Below, one piece after another: positions 45,654 to 55,509 of a DNA stretch of 64,000 nucleotides (position 1 is its first letter; every line of letters starts with the position of its first letter). The notes under the pieces were generated by a model. That model was not told where the DNA came from, did not search any database, and saw nothing but the letters and a program-made list of their open reading frames with translations. A program made the translations under genes and the position numbers. Source of the DNA: HGM04593 sp045631905 (GTDB lineage: Bacteria > Bacteroidota > Bacteroidia > Bacteroidales > Bacteroidaceae); NCBI GenBank assembly GCA_045631905.1, contig JAZQVO010000037.1, positions 37,367-101,366 of the forward strand, read 5' to 3'.

Positions 45654-46238
45654 TCAAAACAGAGCATAAAATACTCCACCGAAAGTTCCACATATAATAA
45701 CTATAAGTATAGGGCTCATCTTAAACCAGCGTGTAGCCACAAAAGCACAAGCAAACAACGCCACGCTGACTATAAATTGCATAGGAGCATCGTTCCACGA
45801 ACCAAAATTTTCTTTTGTCATGAGCAAGAGAGATGCCGATGCTATCAGGCCCACCACAGCCGGACGCAGAGCCGAAAAAACAGCCTCAACAGCCCTGCTC
45901 TTGCTATATTTCATAAAGAAACGGCTTATTGTGAGCATAATAACAAACGAAGGTAACATCACAGCAAAAGAGGCAAGCAGAGAGCCCAAAACAGCCATCT
46001 CCACCGAACCCGTATTATTCAGAGTAGCAGTGTAACCCACATAAGTAGCCGAATTTATACCTATGGGACCGGGCGTCATCTGGCTTATAGCCACAATATC
46101 GGTAAACTCGGCGGCCGACAGCCATGAGTGGCGAGTAACCACCTCGTTCTGTATAACCGACAACATGCCATAACCGCCACCGAAAGAGAAAAGCCCCACC
46201 TTCAAGAAGGTGTAGAAAAGTTGAAGAAGAACAATCAT
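45654..46238 (-). CDS. chrA: Chromate transporter, second half (short-chain ChrA)
   Basis: The 194-residue polytopic protein carries the ChrA N-terminal signature GLFSFGGGYGMLSVIQNEV and the QMTPGPIGINSATYVGY motif. It is one half of a two-gene chromate ion transporter; the first half overlaps it by 4 nt (ATGA). Such proteins are called CHR from chromate efflux studies, but the natural substrate in gut or anaerobic bacteria is unknown. Confidence 0.9.
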   Translation of the reverse strand: MIVLLQLFYTFLKVGLFSFGGGYGMLSVIQNEVVTRHSWLSAAEFTDIVAISQMTPGPIGINSATYVGYTATLNNTGSVEMAVLGSLLASFAVMLPSFVIMLTISRFFMKYSKSRAVEAVFSALRPAVVGLIASASLLLMTKENFGSWNDAPMQFIVSVALFACAFVATRWFKMSPILIVIICGTFGGVFYALF

Positions 46239-46780
46239 GCTCTGCCTCCTTTCACTCTACCCCACAAGTACCCGCCGACACCTGCAAGAATTATTATACA
46301 AACGGGCGACACACCAAAAGCAACTATCAGCAGTGCCGAAAGAACGGGTATCCACACATTTGTCCACCCAACCTTCGCGCTCTTTGCAACAGAGAAGACA
46401 GGGGAGGCGATAAGAGCCACCACAGCCGGACGTATACCCATAAAGACATTATTCACCACCTCATACTCACGGAAACGGTTAAAAAAGAGAGCTGTGAGCA
46501 AAATTATAACCACAGAGGGCAACACGTTGCCCACAGCCGAAACAACAGCCCCGCGCACACCACGCAACCTGTAACCGATGAATATTGAAAAGTTCACGGC
46601 AAGCACACCCGGTGCCGACTGCGCAACAGCCAACAAATCGACAAAGTCGCGCTTGTCTATCCAACGATACCTATCGACCACCTCTCTCTCTATGAGCGGA
46701 ATCATCACATATCCACCACCTATCGTAAAAAGCCCAAGCTTGAAGAAGGTGGAAAAAAGTTTAAACAACCCTACGTTCAT
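46235..46780 (-). CDS. chrA: Chromate transporter, first half (short-chain ChrA)
   Basis: The 181-residue membrane protein has the CHR motifs GLFTIGGGYVMIPLIEREV and QSAPGVLAVNFSIFIGY. It overlaps the second-half gene by 4 nt, so the two are translationally coupled and likely form a heterodimer. It lies 72 nt after purL; the interval holds a GC-rich hairpin without a clear T-tract. Confidence 0.9.
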   Translation of the reverse strand: MNVGLFKLFSTFFKLGLFTIGGGYVMIPLIEREVVDRYRWIDKRDFVDLLAVAQSAPGVLAVNFSIFIGYRLRGVRGAVVSAVGNVLPSVVIILLTALFFNRFREYEVVNNVFMGIRPAVVALIASPVFSVAKSAKVGWTNVWIPVLSALLIVAFGVSPVCIIILAGVGGYLWGRVKGGRA

Positions 46781-46795
46781 CGCTTAATATATATG

Positions 46796-46823
46796 CGAGG
46801 CTGCAACATGTGTCGCAGCCTCG
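46796..46823 (-). terminator. Possible weak terminator after purL
   Basis: Arms CGAGGCTGC and GCAGCCTCG pair over 9 bp with a 10-nt loop. On the minus strand it is followed by an AT-rich tract (CATATATATT) rather than T only, so termination may be partial. Confidence 0.5.
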
Positions 46824-46852
46824 TCTATCCTAATCTAATACCTTATTATATA

Positions 46853-49800
46853 TTACTTGGTTTTTTCGGCAACCCAATTATAAGCATTGCGGAAAATCTC
46901 AATCCAAGGTGTAACATCATCGGCCAAGCGGTCGGCAGGATAAGTTGCACACTGCCAGGGGAAGACTGCGCGCTCGGGGTGAGGCATCATAGCCACGTGA
47001 CGACCGTCGGCACTTGCAAGAGCGGCCACGTCGTATGCCGAGCCGTTGGGGTTGGCAGGGTAACCGCTGTATGCGTAACGAGCCACGATGTTATACTTCT
47101 CCTCGGCGTAAGGGAGGTCGAACTTACCCTCACCGTGAGCAACCCAAACACCCAGACGGCTGTTCGACAACGAACCGAAGAGCACGCTGTTGTTTTCGGG
47201 AACGTTCACACCTACGAACGACGACTCGAACTTGTGAGAATTATTGTGACGCATGTAACCGCGTTGTTCATGTTCGGGGTTGATGAGATTGAGTTCCATC
47301 ATGAGCTGACAACCGTTGCAGATACCAAGCGAGAGGGTATCCTCGCGAGCATAGAAGCGGTCGAGAGCCGATTTTGCCTCGGGGTTATACAAGAAACCAC
47401 CGGCCCAACCTTTTGCCGAGCCAAGAACGTCGGAGTTAGAGAAGCCACCACAGAATACAATGAAGTTCACCTCGTCGAGAGTCTCACGACCGCTGATAAG
47501 GTCGGTCATGGTAACGTCTTTAACATCGAAACCAGCAAGATACATTGCGTAGGCCATCTCACGCTCGCCGTTTGTACCCTTCTCGCGAATGATTGCGGCA
47601 CGAACACCCGACTTTTCGCGACGGTCGGCCGACATGCCATATGCATCGAGCATACCATTAAACTTAGAGGGCAGACGGTAACGCAAAGGCTGGTTCTTAT
47701 AGTTTTTCAGACGCTCGTCGGCACAGCCGTTGAAGCTCTGCTTGCGGTCCATGAGGTAAGAGCTGTCGTACCATACATCGCGATAGTGGTCGATGTCGAA
47801 GAGGCGTGTACGCTTCTCCTTTGCAACAGCGATGTGACGCTTTGTTGTGGGCACACCTATCTTCACGAAGCAGATACCGGCATCGTCAAGAATACCTTGT
47901 ACTTTACACTTATCCTTGTCGGCAACCTGAATAACAAGAGCGGGGTTCTCGGCAAATAGCAGTTTCACTATATCCTTCTCGGCAATGTTGTCGAGGTCAA
48001 TCTCCATACCTCCGACTGTGTTTGCGAAACACATCTCGAGAAGAGTGGTTATGAGACCACCTGCCGAAACGTCGTGACCTGCGAGAATAAGTTTCTCATC
48101 AACAAGTTTCTGCACAGCGTTGAATGCCTCGGCAAAATATTCGGGGTTCTGCACTGTGGGAACATCGTCACCCACGCAACCCAGCGACTGTGCAAACGCC
48201 GAACCACCAAGACGCAAGTTGTCGAAGCTGAAATCTATGTGATAGAAAGAGCTCTTGGGCTCGTTCACCATAACAGGCGACACCACCTTGCGCACGTCGG
48301 ATACCTCGCCGCCGGCCGATACAATTACTGTACCCGGGCTGATAACCTTTGTTCCGTCGGGGTACTTCTGTGTCATCGACAAAGAATCCTTTCCTGTGGG
48401 CACGTTTATTTTAAGGTCGCAACAGAAGTTCGACAAAGCCTCGACACCACGGTAGAGACGTGCGTCCTCGCCCTCCTGCGAACGACAGGGCCACATCCAG
48501 TTGGCACTGAGCGAGATGCTCTTGATGCCGTTTGTAAGGGGTGCAAGAACAATATTTGTGAGGGCCTCGGAAACAGCAAGCACCGAACCCTTTGCGGGCG
48601 ATGCAAGAGCCGCCTGAGGAGCGTGGCCTATTGAGGTTGCAATACCCTTCTTGCCACGATAGTCGAGAGTAACCACACCGCAGTCGCTCAAGGGGAGCTG
48701 AATCTCACCCTGACACTGCTGACGGGCAATCTTACCGGTTACCGAACGGTCCACCTTGTTTGTGAGCCAGTCTTTGCAGGCAACAGCCTCCAAACGGAGC
48801 ACATCGGTAAGATACTCCTCTATGTTTTCTGCATCATACTCTGCATCTTTATAGTGACGCTCCACGGTTTTGTCCACCATATATGTTTTGGGCGAAGAGC
48901 CGAACATCTGGCTCACCGAGAGGTCAAAGGGACGCTTGCCATCAGCTTGTTCGAAGGCAAAACGTGCATCGCCGGTTGTCTCGCCAACCACATACATGGG
49001 GGCACGCTCGCGGTCGGCAACACGTTTGACATACTCTATGGCATCTTCTTTAATGAGCAATCCCATGCGCTCCTGCGACTCGTTGGCTATAATCTCTTTT
49101 GCTGACAAAGTTTTGTCGCCCACAGGGAGAGCCGACATATCGATTAAACCGCCACACTCCTCTACAAGTTCCGAAAGGCAGTTTACGTGGCCGGCCGAGC
49201 CATGGTCGTGAATAGAAACCACGGGGTTGGTGTCGTCCTCGCAAAGAGCGCGAACCACGTTGTAGGCACGTTTCTGCATCTCGGCGTTTGCACGCTGAAC
49301 GGCATTAAGCTCTATACCCGATGAATAACGGCCTGTATCGACCGAAGATACAGAACCACCGCCAAGACCGATGCGGTAGTTGTCGCCACCCATCACAATA
49401 ACCTTGTTACCTTTTTCGGGGGCACCTTTGAGGCAGTCGCGACGTGTACCATACCCCACACCTCCGGCAAGCATAATAACCTTGTCGTAACCGTAAACCT
49501 CGTTGTTCTCCTTGTGCTCAAATGTAAGCACCGAACCACAGATTAGAGGCTGACCAAACTTGTTACCAAAGTCCGAAGCACCGTTAGATGCTTTGATGAG
49601 GATTTGTTCGGGTGTCTGGTAGAGCCACTTGCGCACGGGGAGTATATCCTCCCATTTACGGTCGTCATATGTGCGGGGGTACGATGTCATGTAAACAGCA
49701 GTACCGGCTATGGGCCAAGAACCTTTACCACCTCCCATACGGTCGCGAATCTCACCACCTGTACCGGTAGATGCTCCATTAAAAGGCTCCACGGTTGTGG

Positions 49801-50554
49801 GGAAGTTGTGTGTCTCGGCTTTCAGCGATATAACTGTTTCAATATCTTTAATTACAAAATAGTCGGGTTTAGAGTGGTCGGCCGGAGCAAACTGCTCGAC
49901 AACGGGACCTGCGGCAAACGCCACATTATCCTTGTAGGCCGATATTATGCTGTTGGGGTTCTCGTTTGTGGTGCGCTTAATCATCGCAAAGAGCGAAGAG
50001 GGCATCTCCTCGCCATCAATAATGAATGTACCGCCGAAGATTTTGTGACGGCAGTGCTCCGAGTTAATCTGCGCAAAACCAAACACCTCGCTGTCGGTGA
50101 GCTTGCGACCGAGCTCGCCCTCAACACGATGAAGGTAGTCTATCTCCTCTTTCGAGAGAGCAAGTCCCTCCTGCTCGTTGTAGCTGTCGAGATCCTCAAT
50201 AAATTCAATGGGACGGGGTTCTATATCAACCTTGAAAATTTGCTGGTCGAGCCCTTTGTACATACGTTGCAACATAGGGTCGTAGTCGGCATTCTCGTCC
50301 TTCACTGCAAAATACTCCTCTATACGAAGAATGCCACTGAGCCCCATATTCTGAGTAATCTCAACGGCATTTGTACTCCAAGGAGTAATCATTTCACGAC
50401 GCGGACCTACAAAGTAACCATCGACCTGCTCGCCTTCAATGAGAGTAGCTTCGCCGTATAGCCAACAAAGTTTCTTTATGTCTTGCTCCTGCAAAACATT
50501 TCCGGCCTCGGTGGCAACCACTGTATTGCCGGGGGTACTGAAAAAGTAAATCAT
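46853..50554 (-). CDS. purL: Phosphoribosylformylglycinamidine synthase, single-chain form
   Basis: The 1233-residue protein is the large PurL with all domains: an N-terminal PurS-like domain, the linker, two AIRS-like ATP-binding/catalytic halves (SLKAETHNFPTTVEPFNGAS; GGGSVSSVDTG; HDVSAGGLITTLLEM) and the C-terminal class I glutaminase (nucleophile Cys in LGICNGCQLMMELN; HPERAVFPWQ). It makes FGAM from FGAR, glutamine and ATP in purine synthesis. A strong promoter lies about 100 nt upstream. The gene is followed by the split chromate transporter on the same strand. Confidence 0.97.
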   Translation of the reverse strand: MIYFFSTPGNTVVATEAGNVLQEQDIKKLCWLYGEATLIEGEQVDGYFVGPRREMITPWSTNAVEITQNMGLSGILRIEEYFAVKDENADYDPMLQRMYKGLDQQIFKVDIEPRPIEFIEDLDSYNEQEGLALSKEEIDYLHRVEGELGRKLTDSEVFGFAQINSEHCRHKIFGGTFIIDGEEMPSSLFAMIKRTTNENPNSIISAYKDNVAFAAGPVVEQFAPADHSKPDYFVIKDIETVISLKAETHNFPTTVEPFNGASTGTGGEIRDRMGGGKGSWPIAGTAVYMTSYPRTYDDRKWEDILPVRKWLYQTPEQILIKASNGASDFGNKFGQPLICGSVLTFEHKENNEVYGYDKVIMLAGGVGYGTRRDCLKGAPEKGNKVIVMGGDNYRIGLGGGSVSSVDTGRYSSGIELNAVQRANAEMQKRAYNVVRALCEDDTNPVVSIHDHGSAGHVNCLSELVEECGGLIDMSALPVGDKTLSAKEIIANESQERMGLLIKEDAIEYVKRVADRERAPMYVVGETTGDARFAFEQADGKRPFDLSVSQMFGSSPKTYMVDKTVERHYKDAEYDAENIEEYLTDVLRLEAVACKDWLTNKVDRSVTGKIARQQCQGEIQLPLSDCGVVTLDYRGKKGIATSIGHAPQAALASPAKGSVLAVSEALTNIVLAPLTNGIKSISLSANWMWPCRSQEGEDARLYRGVEALSNFCCDLKINVPTGKDSLSMTQKYPDGTKVISPGTVIVSAGGEVSDVRKVVSPVMVNEPKSSFYHIDFSFDNLRLGGSAFAQSLGCVGDDVPTVQNPEYFAEAFNAVQKLVDEKLILAGHDVSAGGLITTLLEMCFANTVGGMEIDLDNIAEKDIVKLLFAENPALVIQVADKDKCKVQGILDDAGICFVKIGVPTTKRHIAVAKEKRTRLFDIDHYRDVWYDSSYLMDRKQSFNGCADERLKNYKNQPLRYRLPSKFNGMLDAYGMSADRREKSGVRAAIIREKGTNGEREMAYAMYLAGFDVKDVTMTDLISGRETLDEVNFIVFCGGFSNSDVLGSAKGWAGGFLYNPEAKSALDRFYAREDTLSLGICNGCQLMMELNLINPEHEQRGYMRHNNSHKFESSFVGVNVPENNSVLFGSLSNSRLGVWVAHGEGKFDLPYAEEKYNIVARYAYSGYPANPNGSAYDVAALASADGRHVAMMPHPERAVFPWQCATYPADRLADDVTPWIEIFRNAYNWVAEKTK

Positions 50555-50655
50555 AAAACGATTATTGTTTCTTGTTAATTATTTCCGTGTATGTGTTCAA
50601 AGAGGCTCTGTTTTTTGCATTTATTGCTCAAAAACAACAAAGCGCAATCTTTTTG

Positions 50656-50687
50656 CAAAGATATTACAAAAAACCGATTTTGGGCAA
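50656..50687 (-). promoter_or_regulatory. Promoter of purL
   Basis: On the minus strand TTG (50687-50685), a 21-nt spacer and TATCTTTG (50663-50656) match the Bacteroidota consensus. No purine riboswitch fold was recognised in the roughly 95-nt leader. Confidence 0.8.
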
Positions 50688-50862
50688 TCTTTCCACACCG
50701 TTTTTGAGGCAAAAACAAAGAAAAAGAGCCCGCGTCGCATAAAAAGCATTTATTAAAATAAAAAACAGAGCTAAAAGCCCCGCTGTGATAAAAAAAAAGT
50801 AATTTTGCATTGTTTAAAGAGCGTAAGAACTATACTTATTTACCAAAAAAAATAAAACATTT
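50688..50862. other. Rest of the purL/ZIP intergenic region
   Basis: The 308-nt space between the divergent purL and ZIP genes (50555-50862) contains the purL promoter. For the ZIP gene it contains a perfect -7 element (TAATTTTG, 50800-50807) without a good -33. No gene or further structure was seen. Confidence 0.6.
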
Positions 50863-51639
50863 ATGGAATTAATAATAGGACTCACCGTACCGCTTTTAGG
50901 AACTGTTTTAGGAGCAGGAACAGTTTTTTTGGTACGTAACAAAATCTCGGACCTCGCAAACAAGGCTATGCTCGGTTTTGCGGCAGGTGTTATGGTTGCC
51001 GCATGCTTCTGGTCGCTCCTGCAACCGGCACTCGAACAAACAGGCAGTGCCTCGCTCGCCCAATCGTGGCCCGTTATTGCCGGTTTCCTTGCCGGTATAA
51101 CCTTCCTGCTACTGCTCGACACGTTCATACCCCACCAGCATGTAAACGAGGAGCAAGCCGAAGGACCAAGCTCGGCACTGCCCCGTTCGGCAAAGATGAT
51201 GCTTGCGGTTGCGTTGCACAACATACCCGAGGGCATGGCCGTGGGTGTTGTTTTTGCAGGTGTGAGCAGCGGGGAGAGCACGCTGACCCTTGCCGGAGCA
51301 CTCGCTCTCTCCATAGGTATGGCCGTGCAGAATATACCCGAGGGAGCTATAATATCGATGCCTCTGCACAGCGAGGGTAAGAGCCGTTCAGAAGCCTTTC
51401 TCAAGGGAGCACTCTCGGGCCTTGTGGAGCCCGTTGCGGCAATATGCACCATACTATTCCTCGAAGGTACAATTTCGGCAATGCCCCCACTGCTCTCTTT
51501 CGCCGCCGGTGCCATGTTATACGTTGTGGTAGAAGAACTTGTACCCTCGTCACAAAACGGCAGACACAGCAACATCGGAACCATAGGGTTTGCTTGCGGT
51601 TTCGCTCTTATGATGGTGCTCGACTCGGTCATAGGATAA
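50863..51639 (+). CDS. ZIP-family divalent metal transporter
   Basis: The 258-residue polytopic protein has the ZIP metal-binding motifs HNIPEGMAVG (about residues 112-121) and QNIPEGAIIS in the next helix, and a cytoplasmic loop with HQH. It resembles the GufA/ZupT branch that imports zinc and other divalent metals. It is a single-gene unit; no Zur-like operator was identified by eye. Confidence 0.92.
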   Translation: MELIIGLTVPLLGTVLGAGTVFLVRNKISDLANKAMLGFAAGVMVAACFWSLLQPALEQTGSASLAQSWPVIAGFLAGITFLLLLDTFIPHQHVNEEQAEGPSSALPRSAKMMLAVALHNIPEGMAVGVVFAGVSSGESTLTLAGALALSIGMAVQNIPEGAIISMPLHSEGKSRSEAFLKGALSGLVEPVAAICTILFLEGTISAMPPLLSFAAGAMLYVVVEELVPSSQNGRHSNIGTIGFACGFALMMVLDSVIG

Positions 51640-51690
51640 TGTAGCAAAATTTATAAATTTTACCTCAAAAAAAGCATTCACCCCGAAGAA

Positions 51691-51707
51691 TATTTTTGTT
51701 ACATTTG
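51691..51707 (+). promoter_or_regulatory. Putative -7 elements of the nuo operon
   Basis: Two overlapping consensus -7 elements are present, TATTTTTG (51691-51698) and TACATTTG (51700-51707), about 105 nt before nuoA. No good -33 TTG was found at 19-21 nt. The leader is A/C-rich with repeated AACAAAAAG. Confidence 0.55.
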
Positions 51708-51809
51708 CCCGATTAAACGCACGAAGTTGCGTTGTTTGTAAAACAAAACAAAAAGAACAAAAAGAACAAAAATAAAAAACAATCATAAACAAACAAAAGA
51801 CAACAAGAT

Positions 51810-52160
51810 ATGAATTTTGTTCTGCTTTTCACAATGATTATTACGGCCGTTGCACTTGTGTTTGCAGGCATGCTTGTAGCACGCCTCATATCGCCAAGGA
51901 GCTACAACAAGCACAAAAGCGAGGCCTACGAATGTGGTATCCCCACACAGGGAGAGACATGGGTACACTTTAAAGCGGGTTACTACCTTTTTGCCATTCT
52001 TTTCCTCATGTTCGACATTGAGACCATATTTCTTTTTCCGTGGGCAACCGTCGTTCAGGAGCTTGGCATAAAAGCCCTTGTGGGAGTACTTTTCTTCATG
52101 TTTATATTAATACTCGGCCTTGCATATGCTTGGCGTAAAAAAGCTCTCGAATGGAAATAA
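51810..52160 (+). CDS. nuoA: NADH-quinone oxidoreductase subunit A
   Basis: The 116-residue protein has three membrane helices and the conserved loop YECGIPTQGETWVHF with the switch-type Cys. It is part of the membrane arm of complex I near the quinone site. It is the first gene of the nuo operon and overlaps nuoB by 10 nt. Confidence 0.95.
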   Translation: MNFVLLFTMIITAVALVFAGMLVARLISPRSYNKHKSEAYECGIPTQGETWVHFKAGYYLFAILFLMFDIETIFLFPWATVVQELGIKALVGVLFFMFILILGLAYAWRKKALEWK

Positions 52161-52798
52161 AAAAACCTGTAATAGAATCTATTCCTTACGAGGAGTTTAA
52201 AGACAACGAAACACTCGAAGAGCTTATTAACGAGCTCAACAAGGAGCGCACCAACGTTGTTGTGGGCAAGCTCGACGAGCTTATAAATTGGGGACGCAGT
52301 AACTCTCTATGGTCACTCACGTTTGCCACCAGCTGTTGCGGTATAGAATTTATGTCGGTAGGAGCGGCACGTTACGACTTTGCCCGTTTCGGGTTCGAGG
52401 TAACACGCAACTCGCCCCGTCAAGCCGACCTCATCATGGTAGCAGGCACAATAACCCACAAGATGGCCCCTGTGCTGAAACGCCTTTACAACCAAATGGC
52501 CGAACCCAAATATGTGGTAGCCGTAGGTGGTTGCGCCATAAGCGGAGGACCGTTTAAAGGGTCCTACCACGTACTAAACGGCGTGGACAAGATTCTACCC
52601 GTCGATGTATATATCCCCGGTTGTCCGCCACGCCCCGAAGCCATTTTGTATGGCATGATGCAACTGCAACGCAAGGTCAAGGTGGAAAAATTCTTTGGTG
52701 GCAAGAACATACAACAAAACCCGCGAGACGCACGTCGCGACCCTGTATCGGTAACCAACGCGCCCACCGAGTGTTGCGAGAAACAGCAAGATGAATAA
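52151..52798 (+). CDS. nuoB: NADH-quinone oxidoreductase subunit B
   Basis: The 215-residue protein keeps all four ligands of the terminal iron-sulfur cluster N2: Cys62, Cys63, Cys128 and Cys158 (SCCGIEF; GGCAISGG; PGCPPRPEA). The last roughly 30 residues are a polar tail not needed for the core fold. It passes electrons to quinone at the junction of the two arms. It overlaps nuoA. Confidence 0.96.
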   Translation: MEIKKPVIESIPYEEFKDNETLEELINELNKERTNVVVGKLDELINWGRSNSLWSLTFATSCCGIEFMSVGAARYDFARFGFEVTRNSPRQADLIMVAGTITHKMAPVLKRLYNQMAEPKYVVAVGGCAISGGPFKGSYHVLNGVDKILPVDVYIPGCPPRPEAILYGMMQLQRKVKVEKFFGGKNIQQNPRDARRDPVSVTNAPTECCEKQQDE

Positions 52799-52835
52799 TA
52801 ATTTGTTTACCCTATTATAAAAAACAGTTTCATAC

Positions 52836-54401
52836 ATGGAACTTATATTCATAGATAAAACAGAGGTACGCGCAACATTAAAACAACACCGCGCAAACGG
52901 CATGGACTTTCTGCGCGAGCTCATAGGCATGGACTGGGGCGACGAAGGGTTAGGCGTTATCTACATTTTGGAAAACAGCACAACCCACGAGGTGCTAAAC
53001 ATAGCCTGTCGCACCGCCGACCGCGAAAAGCCCACCCTGCCCACAGTTTGCGACTTTTGGAAAGTTGCCGAACTTTACGAACGCGAGGTGTACGACTTTT
53101 TCGGCATACGTTTCACCGGACACCCCGACATGCGCCGTCTCTTCCTGCGCAACGACTGGGTGGGATACCCTTTGCGCAAAGATTACGATGCAAGCGAGGC
53201 CATAAACCCCATTCGTCTCACAAGCGAACCCAGCGAAGACCTGCAACGCTCCTACGAGATAGCCGAGGATAAAGAGTTCGAAGCTATCGCCAAACGCGAG
53301 AACTTCATGCACGTCGATGAATATGTAATAAACATCGGTCCTCAGCACCCTGCGACACACGGAGTATTGCGTTTCCGCCTTGCACTTGCCGGCGAAGAGA
53401 TACGCAAAATAGATATTCACTGCGGATACATACACCGTGGCATCGAAAAGCTATGCGAGAGCAAGACCTACCCCCAACTGCTCGCTTTCACCGACAGGCT
53501 CGACTACCTCAGTGCACACCAGAACCGTCACGCACTATGCATGTGCATAGAAAAAGCCATGGGGCTGGAACCGGGCGAGCGCGTGCAGTACCTGCGCACC
53601 ATAATGGACGAGTTGCAACGCATCGACTCGCACCTGCTCATGCTATCGTGCGCCGCCATGGACCTTGGAGCACTCACAGCCTTCATATATGGTTTCCGCG
53701 ACCGCGAAAAGATACTCGACATATTCGAAGAGGTGACAGGTGGCCGTCTCATTCAAAACTATAATATAATAGGAGGCGTACAGGCCGACATAACACCCGG
53801 CTGGGAAGCAAAAGTAAAAGAGTACTGCGCATACCAGCTCGACAAAATAAAAGAGTTCGAAGATTTGTTTGTAAACAGCATCATCACCCGCAACCGCATG
53901 CAAGGTGTGGGAACACTCACACGCAAAGAGGCCATCTCCTACGGTGCCACAGGTTGCACAGGCCGTGCCGCCGGCTGGGCATGCGACGTGCGCAAACGAC
54001 ACCCCTATGCACTTTACGACAAGATAGACTTCAAGGAGATACTGCACAGCAACGGCGACAGCTACGACCGCATGCTCATGCGCATCGACGAGATAAAAGA
54101 ATCTATAAGAATAGTATCAACCCTCATAGAGAACATACCGGCAGGAGACTTCAAGCAAAAGACCAAGCCTATAATAAAACTCCCCGAAGGCAGTTACTCG
54201 GCCTCGATCGAGGGCTCACGCGGAGAATTTGGCGTGTTCATAGAGAGCCGTGGCGACAAATTCCCCTACCGAGTGAAATTTCGCCCCATGGGCCTGCCCC
54301 TTGTAGCCTGCATGCACAAGATTCTCAAAGGGTGCAAAATAGCCGACCTCATCACCATAGGTGCAACACTCGACTACGTTATACCCGACATTGACCGATA
54401 A
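52836..54401 (+). CDS. nuoCD: NADH-quinone oxidoreductase fused subunits C and D
   Basis: The 521-residue protein is a C-D fusion. Residues about 1-130 are NuoC (YEREVYDFFGIRFTGHPDMRRLF), and about 150-521 are NuoD (NIGPQHPATHGVLRF, CGYIHRGIEK, TGCTGRAAGWACDVR). The DDWG/His quinone-site residues are plausible in GPQHPATHG. Both functions are complete. The same fusion exists in E. coli. Confidence 0.96.
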   Translation: MELIFIDKTEVRATLKQHRANGMDFLRELIGMDWGDEGLGVIYILENSTTHEVLNIACRTADREKPTLPTVCDFWKVAELYEREVYDFFGIRFTGHPDMRRLFLRNDWVGYPLRKDYDASEAINPIRLTSEPSEDLQRSYEIAEDKEFEAIAKRENFMHVDEYVINIGPQHPATHGVLRFRLALAGEEIRKIDIHCGYIHRGIEKLCESKTYPQLLAFTDRLDYLSAHQNRHALCMCIEKAMGLEPGERVQYLRTIMDELQRIDSHLLMLSCAAMDLGALTAFIYGFRDREKILDIFEEVTGGRLIQNYNIIGGVQADITPGWEAKVKEYCAYQLDKIKEFEDLFVNSIITRNRMQGVGTLTRKEAISYGATGCTGRAAGWACDVRKRHPYALYDKIDFKEILHSNGDSYDRMLMRIDEIKESIRIVSTLIENIPAGDFKQKTKPIIKLPEGSYSASIEGSRGEFGVFIESRGDKFPYRVKFRPMGLPLVACMHKILKGCKIADLITIGATLDYVIPDIDR

Positions 54402-54414
54402 TAAATAAAGATAT

Positions 54415-55488
54415 ATGGATTTCAGCATAATAACAACGGCAATAGACAACCTGCTCCACAGCATGCTCCCCGAACAGGGCGTAGTGCTTGTCGAGTGCCT
54501 GCTCACAGCCTTGTGCCTCGTTCTTGCATACCTGCTTTTTGCCATAATAATGATTTTCATGGAGCGCAAAGTGTGCGCGGCTTTTCAGTGTCGTCTCGGC
54601 CCCATGCGTGTGGGATATTGGGGACTGCTACAAGTATTTGCCGACGTCTTTAAGATGCTCATAAAAGAGATTATAAGCATCAAGCGTTCCGACCATGTGC
54701 TATACGCGATAGCACCTTACATAGTGATTATAAGCTCGTTACTCACATTCAGTTGCCTCCCCTTTGCACGAGGGCTCCAAGCACTCGATTTTAACATCGG
54801 AGTATTTTTCATCATGGCGGCATCGTCGTTCGGTGTCTTGGGCATCTTGCTTGCAGGCTGGAGCAGTAACAACAAATTCTCCATGATAGGTGCCATGCGC
54901 AGTGGCGGACAGATGATAAGCTACGAACTATCGGTGGGCCTCTGCATGCTCACCATGGTGGTACTTAGCGGAACGATGCAGATAAGCGAGATAGTGGAGA
55001 GCCAGCTCGACGGGTGGTTCATCTTCAAAGGACACCTGCCCGCCTTTGTAGCCTTCATCATATACCTCATAGCCGGTAACGCCGAGACCAACCGCGCCCC
55101 CTTCGACCTCCCCGAGGCCGAGTCGGAGCTGACCGCCGGCTACCACACCGAATATTCGGGTATGCACTTCGGCTTCTTTTACGTAGCCGAGTTTATGAAC
55201 CTCTTTATTGTCGCAGGCATAGCATCGACACTCTTTTTGGGCGGTTGGGCCCCTCTTCACATAGCCGGGTTCGATGCCTTTAACACCATCATGAACTACA
55301 TACCCGGCATCGTGTGGATGCTTGGCAAGACATTCTTTGTTATATGGTTGCTCATGTGGATACGCTGGACCTTTCCACGCCTCCGCATCGACCAAGTGCT
55401 CGTGCTCGAATGGCGCTACCTTGTACCCATAGGGCTTGTGAACCTGCTCATCATGACAATCTGCGTTGTTATGGGGTGGACATTTTAA
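54415..55488 (+). CDS. nuoH: NADH-quinone oxidoreductase subunit H
   Basis: The 357-residue polytopic protein has the NuoH hallmarks MERKVCAAFQCRLGPMRVG and AETNRAPFDLPEAESELTAGYHTEYSG. It forms the entry to the quinone chamber and the first proton path. It follows nuoCD by 13 nt. Confidence 0.96.
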   Translation: MDFSIITTAIDNLLHSMLPEQGVVLVECLLTALCLVLAYLLFAIIMIFMERKVCAAFQCRLGPMRVGYWGLLQVFADVFKMLIKEIISIKRSDHVLYAIAPYIVIISSLLTFSCLPFARGLQALDFNIGVFFIMAASSFGVLGILLAGWSSNNKFSMIGAMRSGGQMISYELSVGLCMLTMVVLSGTMQISEIVESQLDGWFIFKGHLPAFVAFIIYLIAGNAETNRAPFDLPEAESELTAGYHTEYSGMHFGFFYVAEFMNLFIVAGIASTLFLGGWAPLHIAGFDAFNTIMNYIPGIVWMLGKTFFVIWLLMWIRWTFPRLRIDQVLVLEWRYLVPIGLVNLLIMTICVVMGWTF

Positions 55489-55509
55489 AAACGGCTAACA
55501 AGAAAACAT

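Noticed and set aside
46793..47959. 388-codon plus-strand frame over the 3' part of purL
   Set aside because: Antisense to purL, which has all its motifs there; no start signals.
49604..50461. 285-codon plus-strand frame
   Set aside because: Antisense shadow of purL.
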